64,000 bases of DNA from positions 2,054,001-2,118,000 of the forward strand of contig JAHQIY010000015.1 of assembly GCA_019054805.1 (NCBI GenBank). The letters run 5' to 3'. The DNA is from Brachionus manjavacas (lineage: Eukaryota; Rotifera; Eurotatoria; Ploima; Brachionidae). Under the pieces are notes generated by a model, which was not told the DNA's origin, did not search any database, and saw nothing but the letters and a program-made list of their open reading frames with translations. The first letter of the stretch is position 1; each line of letters begins with the position of its first letter. A program made the position numbers and the translations under genes. Shown here in pieces: positions 20,594 to 34,000 of the stretch.

Positions 20594-23500
20594 GCTGATT
20601 GTGAAATGGAAGTTTTCATCATTAATCTAAACTATCTAAAAACATTAAAGAAAACTTTGATTTGATTTATTTAAATAATTTTTTTTTTTAATAAAGTAAA
20701 CAGACAGTTCAAATGAACCTGAAGAATTCATGCGAATAATTAGATGGATTGAATTAATTTAGAATAGAAAAAAATGCTATGTTGATCAAATTCCTCAGGA
20801 TATACTTTCAATTAATTGACAGGTTAATATTTAAATTAAAATATTTAATAATGATAATATAATCGAGTTAATGCCGTAGTTTTGAAAGAAAAAAAGAAAC
20901 TAATGTGGGTGCATATGACGCTAGGAGGATATTAATTCATATATTGAATATAAGAGAGACAATTTTATTTAGAATTATCATGAAATAAATTTTATAAGCA
21001 AATTTTTGACATAAAATATTTAGGAAATTTAACTTTTAATTTTAAGAAATTTTTATTCTACCAAAAATTTAAAAATTGATTTGATTGTAGCAGTGAAACA
21101 CACAGTGTTTTTTTTTTCAATCCTTTTTCATCGAAAAAACTCAATTTGATCTTTTTTAGGAAAATAAAACAAAAATTTTTCGTTTTTTCAATAAAAAGCT
21201 AAAATTTTAATAAAATTTGATATTGAAAATTTAAATGTATTTCAAATTTAGAGTCCAAAGAGGGTTTTTAGGTCTTTTTTAGCTTAGAATCAAAGGAGAC
21301 TAAGATAAAATTTTTTCATTAATGGTTATTAATTCTTGATTTCATGTCTCTAGATTAATATCAGAAAAAAAATTTCTATAAAGTTATTAATTTATAATTA
21401 CACAACAAAAACGATATGAAAGATTAGCTTGTGAATATTTAAATTGAATTCAATAAGTTCTGAAGTCCGAAAGGGAAAATTGATCGCTTGCTAAAAGTAT
21501 TCATATTTTCTCTAAAATACGAAAAAATTTAAGGATTTATTCTAAATTAGTAGAAATATAAGAGAATTTGAACATCAATATCAACTGGTTGTTAAGCCTG
21601 CTATTACCATCGAAGAGTGTGATATTTTGTCGGAATTTGATGTTTATTTGATTGTTTATTTAATCAAATTAAATCGATTGAGCAAATAAGTTGAATAAGA
21701 TTTAATTTAAGAAAAAATTAATTTCTAAAATCAACATAATAAAGTTTATTAAGAGACCAAGAAAAAGAAGGAATAAGACTCTAATTATTCTTAAACAAAA
21801 AAGCTTGATGACTCCCGAAACATGAAACTCGGCTAATTAAATTTTTAAATACAAAAAATATTTATTTTTTAAAACTTAAAACATTTGTGGAAAAAAAAAT
21901 TTATTTTGACATAAAATTCTAATAAAAATAAAACATACACTTTGTTAATAAATGTTTATTATCCCTTGAGGTAAATTCTTTATAGTCAAAAAGTGCTAAT
22001 TTCATATTCCCAAAATAACAAATATGATCATTTTCGGAAGTTGAGGAGTATGAAAACTGAGACAGAAATTTAAGGAAAAATTGACGAGAAAAAAAGAGGC
22101 GTCAAATAATAATAAATATTTATTGTACCAATTTTAAAAATAATTGAAAAATTTGGAATTTTATGAACATGATGTCCTCTTAAAAAAATGACTAATGTAT
22201 TGTTTTTTTTAAATTAAATTAAAAACTGTGAAGCTAAAAATTTTTAAAGTGGATTTTAAATAAAGCACTGCATTATGATTGATGTGAAAAAAGTAAGAAA
22301 AAAAATCTGAAGTGACATCAAGACAGATAAAGCACGCTTTTGAAAAAGATAATAACTGTAAATTATTACTAAAAATTGATTAAAACAATCTAATTTAGGA
22401 CTAGAAATAGCACTTGAAGATCTTTTTAATTAAAATAATTTTTTTGCTGCATCAAGACTTTTTTGTTAATGCACAAAAATGAAAATTTTATTCCTTTCCT
22501 GGAGCCTGATGGCATCAGCATAATGCACACAATTCTTTAATGTTATCAATAATTTAATCTTACATTAAGTATTTTAAATGCTTTATATAAGATAGAATTG
22601 ATTGAACAAGTTGGTTTTATCATTGATGAAAGACCTTAACCACGTAATTAATTTTGCTTTTTAGTTTCTTTAAGTATGCTCTTAATTTTGGAAATTTTTA
22701 TTAAATTATGAAAGCATCTTGTTATCAATTGAGTTCAATTCTTTCTTATAACTAGGCCTATCAATTAATGAAAATATTTAAATTTATAAAAATTTAATTC
22801 AATTTTTCTCGAAATAATGGCTCATATATTTTTTACAGTTGAATTTATTTTAAAATAAATTTCGGCTAATTTAAATTTAAATTCTCTTAATGCTCAACAT
22901 TAATTAAATATTAATGAAGTAAATTTAGCCATTAAACTGTTTAGCAATAACTAAAATTTTTATTTTCTCTTTGGGGCCCTGTACTTAAAATTATTTTTAA
23001 TATTTGGCATTCAAATCGATTAAGAGATACATTTTTTGAGCTATTTCTTGAAATAAAACATATTGTTGAAAATAAACATTAGAGCTCCTAAATCATAAGT
23101 TTTATCTTTTCTGGAATAACGAAAATTTGGGAGTTTTTGAATAAAATTAATTGAAAATTATTCTAGATCAGTAAGGTACTATTTAAATTTTAGAATTGAG
23201 TATCTTTTGATAATCTTAAAAATAAAATCGTTTAATAGAGAACTTAAAAGCATAAAATAAAAAATCTGTCATGAGACTTATTTATTAATCAAATGTTGTT
23301 TTCAGTTAAAAAGATTTAGCGAAAATATCTATTGAAATGTGAATCTAATCAAATTGTCTAGATTAGTTGCGTGTTGAGGCCAATTAATTACAAATTAAAT
23401 TTTATCATAGTCTAAAATTAAACTGAACTTAAAATTTTATCTTGATCGCATTTTTTTTAACTCCAAAGAGCTTTAATATAATATTAAAAAAAATATTTTT

Positions 23501-24681
23501 AAAGTTTAAAACATTTTTGTAATTATGAAGAAAAGCTAATTAATTTGATTAACTGAACGATGTGAAGAAGTTTGTTTTTTGGCTAAATATTTACTTTGTA
23601 ACCTTTTTTGACGAATCCAGCATTTGAGAGGGTCATCGAATTTTGTGCAAGACATTAAATTAGAACATTAAATTTAATAAAAAATTTTATCTACTTCTTA
23701 AAAATTAATTCTAGCTGACTAATTTTGAGGAAACAAAACTTGAAATTTTTTCATTGATTTTGCGATACTCTTTGACTAAATCTTTACTCAAGTCAATCAT
23801 TTATTTTTTTGCCAATTACTAGATTTTATTATTCTAAAAATTCTTTTTTTTAGTGAGATAAATTACTATTCAGTTTAGTCAATAAGACTTAATAAATGAA
23901 AAATAAAATGAATTTTTCTAAAATCTAAATAATTTTTTTGCTTTTACTTTACTCCACCATCTCTGATGAAATCTACTTCCATTAGTCCTCCTTTTTTTGG
24001 CAAAACATCTTAGAAAGCCCAGTTGCGTCACTGGAAAGAGTTTAAAAAACGAGATAACTCAAATGACTGAGAGATAAATCATAGCAAAGTAAATGCTCAT
24101 CTCTTAGGGGCTAAATAGATAGAAAGATCCCAGAACAATAGGTGATGCTGTCCAAATTCATAGATGGTCAAAGAAGATAAGCTTATCTCCTAAATTTTTA
24201 TCATATAGAAGAAGTGTAATTGTTAGTCATTTTTGGTGATGTCGTCTTTAGTTGCCAGAGAACCTAAGTTTTTAAAATGCGTATTTGAATTAAAGTTTTC
24301 CAAACTGTTTCAATGAATCAATTCATCAGAGTTTTTAAGTAAAATATATGATCTCAAATATCAAATCTATCGAAAAACAATTTACAGCTCGTAATCAATT
24401 ATTTAAAAGCAATAAACTGAAAAATAGAGTAAGTTTTATAATTATAAGCTTAAATGATTTTCAAACCAGCAAATTTCCAACTTAGCATTTGGCAAAAATT
24501 AATGAATGTTAGACAATCTGTCAAGATGGTCATAGCTTTTTAGCTTAAAATTATTTTTTTCATTTTTTATTCAAAGCAAATTTAGAATTTCATCATTTTA
24601 AATCTGCTTTTATCTGAATTTCTAGGGATATTTTTCTTATTTTTTAAAACAAGAATATAATGAGTATAATATTACTAAGAA
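20594..24681. other. Long intergenic region, no gene seen
   Basis: About 4.1 kb of AT-rich sequence upstream of the GPCR gene. No open frame or spliced series with protein-like composition was found on either strand. Slightly less AT-rich patches near 22.5 and 24.0 kb carry no recognised motif. The GPCR promoter should lie at the low-coordinate end. Confidence 0.5.
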
Positions 24682-25560
24682 CTTGTGAAAATTATGCCAA
24701 GGACTGGAAAATCGAATTTAATGCCTCTAAATCGGCATCAATCCTATTCGAAAAAAAAAGTACAAGTTATAAAACAGAATTTAAATTAAATGGCTCTACA
24801 ATTCCAAAAATTTGACAAAGTTTGATTTATCTTGGCTTACTCATTGGAAATCAAAAATCAATAAAGGATTTTGTGGAAAACAAGATGAAAAAAGTTTTTA
24901 CTCTCTAAATACTAGTATTGGATGCAAACCAAAATTAATGAACCCAGAAACTTTAGCTTTCTTATACAAGCAGTTCTCTCAATCAATCTTTAGATATCAT
25001 TTAGATATCTTCAATAATGAAAAGAGTTTAAAGGAATTTGATATACGGCAAAATATTTTAATAAACGATTTATTGGACTCACTAAATTTACAAAAACAAA
25101 ACCTTTGAAAAAAGCACTAAAATTGGAGTCAATTAGACAAATTTATTATAAGCATAAAATATTTTTTGTCAAACAAATTTTCAATAACCAATTATGCAAA
25201 AACGTTTTTGAATACTTAAAGAAAGTTTATAAGATATTTAATAGAGGGAATACTTCTTTTATTAAATAGTAATCAGAAGTAGAAGATCTGACTCAAATAA
25301 ATTGTACTGAATACGATTTAGCATTCAGTATTCTTTTGGATGGTGCCTCGAATCTAGCAACTCTGGACTAACTGACTCGATATAATACTATTTTTATTTA
25401 ATAGAATTTTGTATATTGAATAATCTTAATCATTTTTTTGTAAATAACAAACTGAATTTTTTACTTAATTGTAAAATGGATATTTAACTGTCCATTTTTT
25501 TTTTATTTCAATTTGTCCATGGGACTTAAACTTTAATTAAATAAAAAAATAATAATATGT
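24682..25560 (+). pseudogene. LINE reverse-transcriptase C-terminal remnant A with 3' end
   Basis: Reads RTCENYAKDWKIEFNASKSA, then KLNGSTIPKI, LIYLGLLIGN, a frameshift near 24890, GCKPKLMNPETLAFLYKQFS, QSIFRYHLDIF and FDIRQNILINDLL. This is the order seen after the catalytic domain in jockey/CR1-type LINE ORF2 proteins. Stops and at least one frameshift make it dead. Downstream, 25485-25560 contains a small ATGGA...TCCAT stem-loop and an AAATAAAAAAATAATAAT tail that may be its 3' terminus. It is 5'-truncated, as usual for LINE copies. Confidence 0.75.
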
Positions 25561-27522
25561 CAAACAGTACATAATTCTATATCTTACAACTATCAAAATT
25601 CATATTTTCAGTTTAAGTTTGAAATCCAATGTTTTCAGCTATCCTTGTACAATAAATTTAAAAAAAAATTACATCTTTTGATTCTTTTGATTCATATTTT
25701 CTTGATTAAGTGGTTAAAAATTTATTTAATTTAAAGAAAATATTAAAAATTAGAAAAAAAAAATTAAAATCTTTTTTTTTAAATAAATAACAGTTTTTTT
25801 TTAATTTTAATTTTATCATTCGAATTCAATTTTTAAAAATCGTGAAAAACTAATCAGAATATAGTGAAGGAATCGGTGTTAACCGGTTGCACTTTTTTTT
25901 AAAAAGAAGTTCAAAATAATTTTTAATGTAACATAGTACAACAAGCATTGTTCCAAATCTGCTAATTACCTGAAAAATATTAAAAAATTAACTACTTTTA
26001 AAGAATTCACAAAAACCATGTTTGCCGCAGTTCTAATATCTTAACAATATATTAAGAATGTTATGTGTAATTTTAAATATTCTTTCAATGGTATCTAAAA
26101 TCCGTCTTTATTCTTAAAGCTTAATCACTTATAATTTGAAGATAAATTTAAATTTTAAAATAATATTCAAAATTACAAATAAATAAAAGTTTATGATCAA
26201 AATTTAATGATCATGCTCAAAAGTTGTTATAAAAATAATTTCAAAGTATTTTTATTTATGAAATTTTGTAGAAAATTCAATGCTTAAATTACTTTTTGTT
26301 TTCTGCAAATCAACAACATTCAACAACAAAAAATTCAATTTGCCAAAAAAATTTACCTATTTTAAAGTCAAAGTTTCATAATTTTAATTAAATAGTCACT
26401 TGAACGACAAAACCATTATGGTTTAAAAAAATGATAAAAAAATTGAAAAATTACTGTTCAATTTAAAGATAGAATTGAATTAGAGAAAATAGTTAACTCA
26501 AGAAAAAGTCTGGAATAAATCATTAAAACAAGATAAAGTCATCCATCAACTTATTAAATATTCAGATCAAGAAAAAATACGACAGAAAAACAGAGTGATG
26601 AAAAAATTCATATTTAAAAATACAGATAGATTGATTGATTACTTAGACAAAAATACATGAATAATTAAAACAAATAATGATACTTAAATGGACATTAGTG
26701 CTTTTAATTATTCATTAGCAAAAAAAATTTAAAGGTCGAAGACAAAATCAAAATAGAAAGAAAAAATTTTTTTATTTTAAAACAAAACCCAACAATAATT
26801 TCAAAATTTACATCATATTTAATCATTAGTAATCCGTCCAAAATTTAGCACATAACAAAAAAAATTAAAATTAATTTCCCATTAGTAATTTTTCAGAATA
26901 ATAATTAATCTTTATAATTTTAAATTTTTAAATCAAAAGGGACTGATAATTATATTAAGTGAGTCTCTTTTTTAATTCAATTTATTTTCATGCATTCAAT
27001 AAATTAAAGAAATAAAAGAAAACAACAATTAAAAATAATGTGAATAAAATTTTTATTGATAAAATTGAGATTAAAATTTTGTTAATATATTTTTTTATTG
27101 AAAAAAAATTTACAAATAAATTTATTAGTAATTAATCATTTTCATTTATTTTTAACTTCTAGAAAATGAGAGGAAAACAGGTTTTATACAATTTGAGTAG
27201 AAAAAATGTAAGTTTATGTTTTTCTTTTTTAAAATTTAGAGTTTATAAAAATTAGACCAGTAGGAAAAATTATATATGAAAAAATCAAGATGTTTGGGTC
27301 TTGGCGATGCCCTTACACTTTCAATTTAAAAAAATTCATTAAGCCCACGAAAAGAATTCATTTAGAAAATGTCCTTAAGCAAAAGGCTCTGAATTCTTTT
27401 CTTTGCTTGAAAGCCTAAAAAAAATCTTAGCTATAATTTTTTTAAAGGTTTAACAAAACACAACAAAATTAAACAAAATTAAAATAATTAAAATGGGTTC
27501 ATAAATGCGTCTAATTCATTAT
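25561..27522. other. Intergenic, no gene seen
   Basis: About 2 kb of AT-rich sequence between LINE remnant A and the 3' end of the coiled-coil gene. No open frame, RNA gene or clear repeat was recognised. Confidence 0.5.
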
Positions 27523-27978
27523 TTAGCACATGGTATCATCCTGACTTAAAAGATCTTGGAATTAAAAAGAATTAATTTTGTAAAAAAATATTTATTTTAA
27601 AATACCTGTCAATATATGGTGAGTTTGTGGATTTTTTTGAGTTGCATTATCAGAATTGAGACCAAATTTTCGAAGCTGGCTTCCAGATTTAGATTGGGAA
27701 TTGCTCGGGCTAAAAATTCTATTTCCAAAATTTTTATCCAGGAAATTGTTGTTCGAAACCACTTGTCCTTGAAGCTTACTGAGCTCCTTTTTCAGCACTG
27801 AATTCTCGTTTCTTGACATAAATTAATATGATCAGTAGAGTTTTTTTTATAAAGAAATAATTTATTTACTGTAAATGAGCTACTAAATCATTAAACGATG
27901 ATATTGACATCAACTTATGCACTTCGTTCAGTTGATCGCTTACTTGATTTTTATGCTGAATGAATATATCTCGAATAA
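27523..27978 (-). CDS. Coiled-coil protein of unknown identity, C-terminal exons
   Basis: Three exons with closing phases: 27870-27978, 27606-27811 and a short last exon 27523-27554. They encode a 113-residue C-terminal piece beginning VIRDIFIQHKNQVSDQLNEV, followed by a heptad-like stretch (LVAHLQNENSVLKKELSKLQ), a Ser/Asn-rich segment and the end LLSQDDTMC. I do not recognise the family. Upstream on the same strand, 28200-28310 also looks coding (FQDSESYGAISESLNPKILS), but no convincing GT donor links it to 27978; a retroelement tail lies between them (28030-28130). The 5' part of the gene is therefore unresolved. Confidence 0.6.
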
Positions 27979-28029
27979 CTTAAATTAAAATATATAGAAT
28001 TTATTCACAAATTGAGTTAATTATTATTA

Positions 28030-28130
28030 TTATTATTATTTAATTATTATTAAATAGTTCGAGGTGACCCTCCGGCAGCTTAGAATGGATCAAAGTCCTT
28101 CTTTTTGCCAAGTGATTGAAAACAAAAGAA
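28030..28130 (-). repeat. Retroelement-type 3' tail, minus orientation
   Basis: On the minus strand a GC-richer segment (TTGGC, AAGAAGGACT, ATCCATTC, GCCGGAGGGTCACC) runs into an (AAT)n microsatellite. A related segment with the same word order (TTGGC, AAGAAAGGACT, TATTCATTCC, GGCCAAGGCC) ends in (AAAT)n at 34165-34262. The two look like 3' ends of one retroelement family. Confidence 0.55.
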
Positions 28131-29499
28131 AAATGGATTACATTAAGACAAAAATAAAATTAAAAAAATATATAAAAATAATCGATTGTTAATTATTAAG
28201 TAAATTGCTGAAATTTTTCCATTAAAGATAAAATTTTTGGGTTTAGTGACTCCGAAATTGCACCGTATGATTCCGAGTCTTGAAAAATTTGTTGATGATT
28301 GAAAATTGAGTTTATAAAATTAAATGTTTAAATAGAAGGTAATTTTATTTAAATATTCATTATTCAAGAGAACAAATGTAAATGCAAGTATTTTTTTCTA
28401 AAAATGTTAAAATAGCGAATTTTTGAGTAAGCCGGTCTTGGTTTCTTTATTGACCAGATTTTTTTAATTTATAAATGATTAAAATAAGATTTAGATTTGT
28501 TGTCACAGTGAATATGTGCTGACAAAGTAAGTCATTTTTTTTTCTAAATTTAATTAAAAATACTAATTAGAAAAAAAATTTAACTTTGTAGAAAAAAGTC
28601 AAGAAGTGTCAGTGAGAGTTTCAAGTCATAAATTTCAATATGCAAAATTGAATAAAAAATAATTAAATTTGATTTCAAATTTAATTTTGAATAAGATAAA
28701 TGAATATTTTCTAAATTTTTGACTTTAATAATTAATTTTTGAGGATTAGTAACTAAAGAGTCAAAAAAGAATTAACTAGGTTTTTACACTCATATTATTT
28801 AAACCCCCCCCAAAGCTTAACATCACCCACAGTTTTAACTAGTGATATTAATCTTCACTTAGTTGAATTAAATTTTTTAAATGAAAATTATCTTTTTCTA
28901 AGCTAAAGTTAATTTTTAATTTGAAAATTTAACAATGAAAGATAACTTTCTAATACTTTAAACGGTTTTAGATAGAAATATTTTAAATTTGCTTATGCGA
29001 ATTTTCAAAATAAGACTCTTTTAAGAACAGATTATAATTTAATTTAACAAAGTTTTGATAATTTTTTGAAGATTCAAACTAGTTACGCATTTTAGTTTAT
29101 TATTTTCAAAATTTTTATTAAAGCTTTGGATTCATTATGAAATTAAATTTAATTTTTTTTTTAAATAGAATACTATAGAATCGGCTTAATCATTTAAAAA
29201 AATAATTAATTTTTCTTAGATTTAACAACAAAAACAGACAAAAAAAACAAAACTTTTCTTCTTCAGAGTTAAATTACTCTAAGCCTTTAAAAATTCAATT
29301 TTAATATTTAAAAAAAAAAAGAAAAAAAAATTAAAAAAATGTCTGTTTGCTGAATAATTCAAAAAAAGAAAGAAAAGGCAGCTAATACTAAAAGAAAATA
29401 TATTTTTGTGAATCTATAATCGAAGATAAAATGTTTTTGATTATGAGTTAAATTTTGAAAATTTTGTACAATCATTTTTCAGAGATATAGTAATTAAGG
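28131..29499. other. Region upstream of the coiled-coil gene, mostly non-coding
   Basis: Holds one possible exon of the coiled-coil gene (28200-28310, minus; see that entry). The rest is AT-rich sequence with nothing recognised; a short run of C at 28804-28812 is the only compositional oddity. Confidence 0.45.
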
Positions 29500-30965
29500 G
29501 TTGAACCGTTAATGGGGTAAAACCGTGAATTCTTCTTTGAATGACTATAACTTTTCTTTGAAAAATAATTTTTCTATTAAATAAAAAAAAGAATATAAAG
29601 AACATCTTTGTTAATGAAAATGACCAATAAAATAGAATTTTTTATTTTTTTTTATTTCATTTAAACGACTAACCTTCGCAACTTAAAAGAAAATGTCGAT
29701 CCTCAAAAAAAAACTTTCTTGGTAATTGGTAAAAATTTGAACAAAGAACACTATTGTCTGTATTTTTTGATGATGATTTCGAATTTCTTATTGAAAAATT
29801 CAAAAACTTAATCGATTTTCTGTTTTTTTAAAATAAAATAAGTTTAAGAAAAAAATGGGATTGGGGTTAAACAGTTAATTTCATTTATTGCAATAAATAG
29901 TGTAAATTTTCTATTTGATTGATATTTAAAAAAAACTTTTTAAAAATGCCGAGAAGTAACTTCCAAAAAACCCAAAAAGCTTATAGCGAAGAAACTCTAC
30001 AAATAGCCATTGCCGAAATTGAAGCTAAAAAATTAAACAAACATCAAGCTTCTGTGCGCTTTAACATTCCATATTCAACACTTAACTACCGAATCAATGA
30101 AAAGTGTAAAAGACCTGCAAATGGTAAAGGTGCTACCCCATGGATCCCTAAAGAATTTGAAACGCTTTTAGTTGAAGTGATCAAACAATTAGCTGATTGG
30201 GGTCATGGTATTAATTTTGCTAGCATTAGAAACTTTGATCAGACACAATTAAGTTGGGACACAATCGGCCAACTTAGTTGAAGAGGCGAAAAAGTCATTG
30301 GTTCAGTCTGTTTTTCAACATCTACAATCAGGAAATAAAGACGTCAACAAAAAAAACGAGGATTAAAAAAAAAAGTGCGGTTAAGTTTTGACTGAGAATC
30401 AAGTTTTGAAACAATTAGAAGATGAAGAGGCAAAAAAGATGAACAAAAAGAGGAAAAAAGTGACAATAATCAGTGATGAAGAAGATGAAGAAGAGTCTGA
30501 AATTGAAATATCTCCACTGAACGACCAAAAAAGTTGTTTCAAATGTAAAACAGTATTTGGAAAAGTCGAATCAAATCAAAACAAATGGATTTCTTGTGAG
30601 AAATGCCTTCCAAGAGGCTTTGATTTAACTATGGATTTTTTTTGTTCAAAAAAGTGTTCTAAATAGATAAATTTTGTTTTAAAATAGGATACATATATTT
30701 TCTTATACTTTTTTTTGTATTTTAATTGCTTGAATTTATGTAATTCACGGATATACCCCAATGTAAGCGTTGAAACGTTAATGAAAGATCTTATTTTATT
30801 TTAACTATAACTTTTGAACCGTTCTTTTATTTTAAATAAAGTTTTTTTTTAAATTAAAGACAATATTCTCTTTTATTATTTTATATTTTTTTTGAAAAAA
30901 AAAAAAAATCTCACAACTAATTAGCGATCAAATAAAAGAATTCATGATTTTACCCCGTTTGACTA
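29500..30965 (+). mobile_element. Internally deleted pogo/Tigger-like DNA transposon
   Basis: Bracketed by inverted sequences: GGGGTAAAACCGTGAATTC near 29513 and GAATTCATGATTTTACCCC near 30938. Subterminal words GTTGAACCGTTAATG and ACTATAACTTTT occur at the left end (about 29500-29580) and again near the right end (about 30771-30830) in the same orientation. The element encodes both ends of a pogo-type transposase but not its middle. Exact termini and the expected TA duplication could not be fixed by eye. Confidence 0.65.
29946..30666 (+). pseudogene. Truncated pogo/Tigger transposase (HTH and zinc tail, no DDE)
   Basis: The N-terminal part starting at 29946 (MPRSNFQKTQ) has a pipsqueak-type helix-turn-helix (SEETLQIAIAEIEAKKLNKH, IPYSTLNYRI) and the start of a CENP-B-type second DNA-binding domain (PKEFETLLVEVIKQLADWG). 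After GHGIN the protein jumps to a C-terminal-looking segment: NLVEEAKKSLVQSVFQHLQS in another frame, then a Lys/Glu-rich linker and CFKCKTVFG...WISCEKC, a Cys-rich tail. The DDE catalytic domain, normally about 200 residues, is missing. It cannot mobilise itself, although the DNA-binding end could still be expressed. Confidence 0.72.
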
Positions 30966-31021
30966 TAAATCTTTTCATTTATTTTTTAATCTTATCTCTA
31001 ATGATAAAACCAAGTTTTTAT

Positions 31022-31027
31022 TTTATT
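31022..31027 (-). promoter_or_regulatory. Polyadenylation signal AATAAA of the M-RIP-like gene
   Basis: AATAAA on the minus strand, 12 bases beyond the TAA stop at 31039-31041. This implies a very short 3' UTR. Confidence 0.6.
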
Positions 31028-31038
31028 AAATCTTTTAA

Positions 31039-34000
31039 TTACGCTTTTTCTAAAGTAGAGCTATTCATACCTTCAAGAATAAAGCTTATTTGTTCTGATT
31101 CCTCTCTGCTGGTCTCCTTGGCTTGGTTCTCACTTGCTTGGTCGCATTCCGAGTTCAGTTGATCACAAATTTTGTTCATGGCACCCAGACCATTCGCAGA
31201 GCTCAAGTATCTGAGTCGCAGCTTTTTCAAAGTGTTGACCACACAATTCAATTGAGTCAAATGCTGAACCTCATTTAGAACCTGAGCGGACAGCTTTCTC
31301 AGCGAATCCTCATCACTGAGCAACAACTCGCTGGCCAGCTTGAAAATTTTTTCGTCTTGCTCGCTCACATTGACCACATTCAGCACTTGTCGAGTGGGCG
31401 ACTGATGTTTGGAGCCGGCAGAGCCGTCCGACACAGCATCTTTTTTCTTGCGCAGTACTTCGCAGGCAAACTTCAGATTTCCGTTCAATGCCGCCTTGTG
31501 TATCAACTGCTCGGCCATGTAGCTGGTCACCTGAGAATTAAGCTCGTTCAACTCGCCAGACTCCAAGTAGTCAACCAGCTCATGCAGCTCATTTTTGATC
31601 AGTGTCAACACAGCCTTGTCTTTGAGCGCCTGCTTTCTCTGTCCGTTCTGGACCATTTGTTGCTGAGAGACCAGGTCGAGCACAAGCGACTCGTCCAACT
31701 GTTCATCGCAAAGATAAATGTTCTCACAGAACTTGATCAAACCGTCCATATTTGTGGTCTTTTGTCTCAAAGTCACATTCAAAGTGTTCAAAAACTTTTT
31801 GTACGGATCATCCGAGCTTAGTGAGTGGGCCAAGTCATCTTTTTCTTTTTTGAGCTGATCGCACTCGGCCTCTTTTTCCCTCATGTAGACATCAATTGAA
31901 TAGATGTGGTCATTCAAGTCGATGTTTTCCTCTTTGACCGCGTCTAGTTCACACTGCATGGCCTTCAAATTGTTGCTCAACTCTTCAATCGACTTATCCT
32001 TGAGCTCAAGTATCTGCTTGGTCAACAAGCTAACACAGGACTGATTGCGTTTGAGCCGATTGTGCAAACTATTCGAATTGTTCAGGTCCAAATTGTGGAC
32101 ACAACCGCCCAAATTGGTGTAGATTTGGTTCAATTGGTTAATTGTGTGCGAGTTTTCCATGTCCATGTCCTCCAAAATGGTCTGATACTCTTGGGCCTGA
32201 CGCTGCGAATGAACCAGCTTGAACTCGAGAGTTTTGGTCTCTTCCTGAAGAGTTTCGATTTCGTTTTTGGCCGACTCGTGAGCATTCTTGAGCTCAGTGT
32301 CACTCTTGTCCTTTTGGTCATTGATCTCTCGGATGCGAGACTCCAAATTTTCCACCACACACTTACTCTGCTTGAGCTCGTCTCTCAATTGATTCAATTC
32401 ATCGGCATAGTGGTCATTTAGATTGTCAGCAAGACTTTTGAGCTGATTGTTTCTGTCTAGTTCAAGATTGAACGCGTCCTGGAACTTGTCGCCCTTGGAT
32501 ATTTCCTCGTTTAGCTGCAGGGTCAGGTCGCATATTTGCCGGTCTTTGTCTCTAATTTGCGACTCCAGCTGGCTGATCACCTCCTCTTTGCTCATCAGCA
32601 CCTTGGTCAAATCGTCACTAAAGTCCTGAAGATTGGAGCCGGTCGATTTTTGGCTTTTCTCTTGTTTAAGCTGGAGTAGTTCGCTCTGAGCCTCGACAAG
32701 CTGTCTTTGAAGTCTTTCCGATTTTAGCTTGAGCGCTTCGTCGTTTTTCTGCGCCAAATTCAGCTCTCTCTCTTTTATTTTGCCCAGCACGTCCGAGATG
32801 CGGGCGTCTAAATTCTTGACCTCTTTGTTCCAGCCCAGGTCCGAGTTCGAACTGAGCTGCTTGGACAATTTCTTGTTCAATTTGTCCAGTTCTTTTTGCT
32901 GGTGTTCGATGGTCTCGTTTAGCTTTTTTATTTCGTTTAGGCTGGCTTCGTTGGCGCTCTTGCTTTGTACAACTTTTTTGTTGGCCAAATCGAGTTCGTT
33001 CTCGGTCTTGGCAAGTTTTTCGCCCAAATCATCCAACTGGTTGTACAGTCTGCTCTGTTGCTGGTCGTACTCGGCCACCGAGTCCAGATGAATTTGCTCT
33101 AGGATTTTGAATTTAGAGCTAAGGTCCGAATTGTCTTTGATTAATTTATCATGTTGGCTTTTGAGGGCTTCGTAGCTCTGGCACTCTGATCTAGGCGTGA
33201 TTTGACTTGCGCTCTGCAATTTAGACTGGTTGAGTTGGACACACATTTGCTGGCTTGGTTGAGTGGTGGTAGCCGACACTTGCTCCTCGGTTGGTGTGGT
33301 ACTGTTGGAAAATGCCGGCATCGGGTTCACGACCAGCTTTGGTTTGCATTTGGTGCACTGATTCGGCTGGTTTTCTAAACAAGATCGTATCGAGTCGCAC
33401 CATGCTACCTTGTTCTCGTGGCTTGAAGCGCGCAGAGTTAATGTTGAAGCGTTCTGGTGAAACGATAAGCGAAAGTCGTTTGTGTTCGAGTTTGGTTCAT
33501 TCGGAAAAATTTGACAGCATTTTGTCAATTCAAATTTACCTTTTATTTTTAAAAAATTATTTTTTTTTCAATTAGTCTAGTTATAGTATTGGCAATCGAT
33601 AATCAATAATCGATTCAAAAATCGACTAACTGTAATCATTTTTAGTCGACCAAAAAATCGATTAATTTTTTTTAGTCGATTATTAAATCGATTGATTTTA
33701 TCTAGTTGACTATAATTTTCCAATATATCTCGAAATGAAAAATTAGGAATTAGCAAAAAATTTTTTTTTTATAAAAATAAAGATTTTTAAATTGATTTTA
33801 AATTTCAAATTAAAAGCAAAAATTACAATTTAACGATTTATTTTAAAAAAAAAAATTATTCTTAATAAAAAAAAGATTAAAATTTAGAACGATTTAAAAT
33901 ATTTAAAAAAAAATTCTAAATTAATTTCTATAGATTTTCTGAAACTACCATCGTTTTGTGAATTTTTAGTGGATTTAATTTATTTCTTCTGGCTGTGTAT

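Noticed and set aside
31357..33091. Several plus-strand open frames of 60-154 codons opposite the M-RIP last exon
   Set aside because: They are antisense shadows of a long, low-stop coiled-coil coding exon and have no independent motifs.
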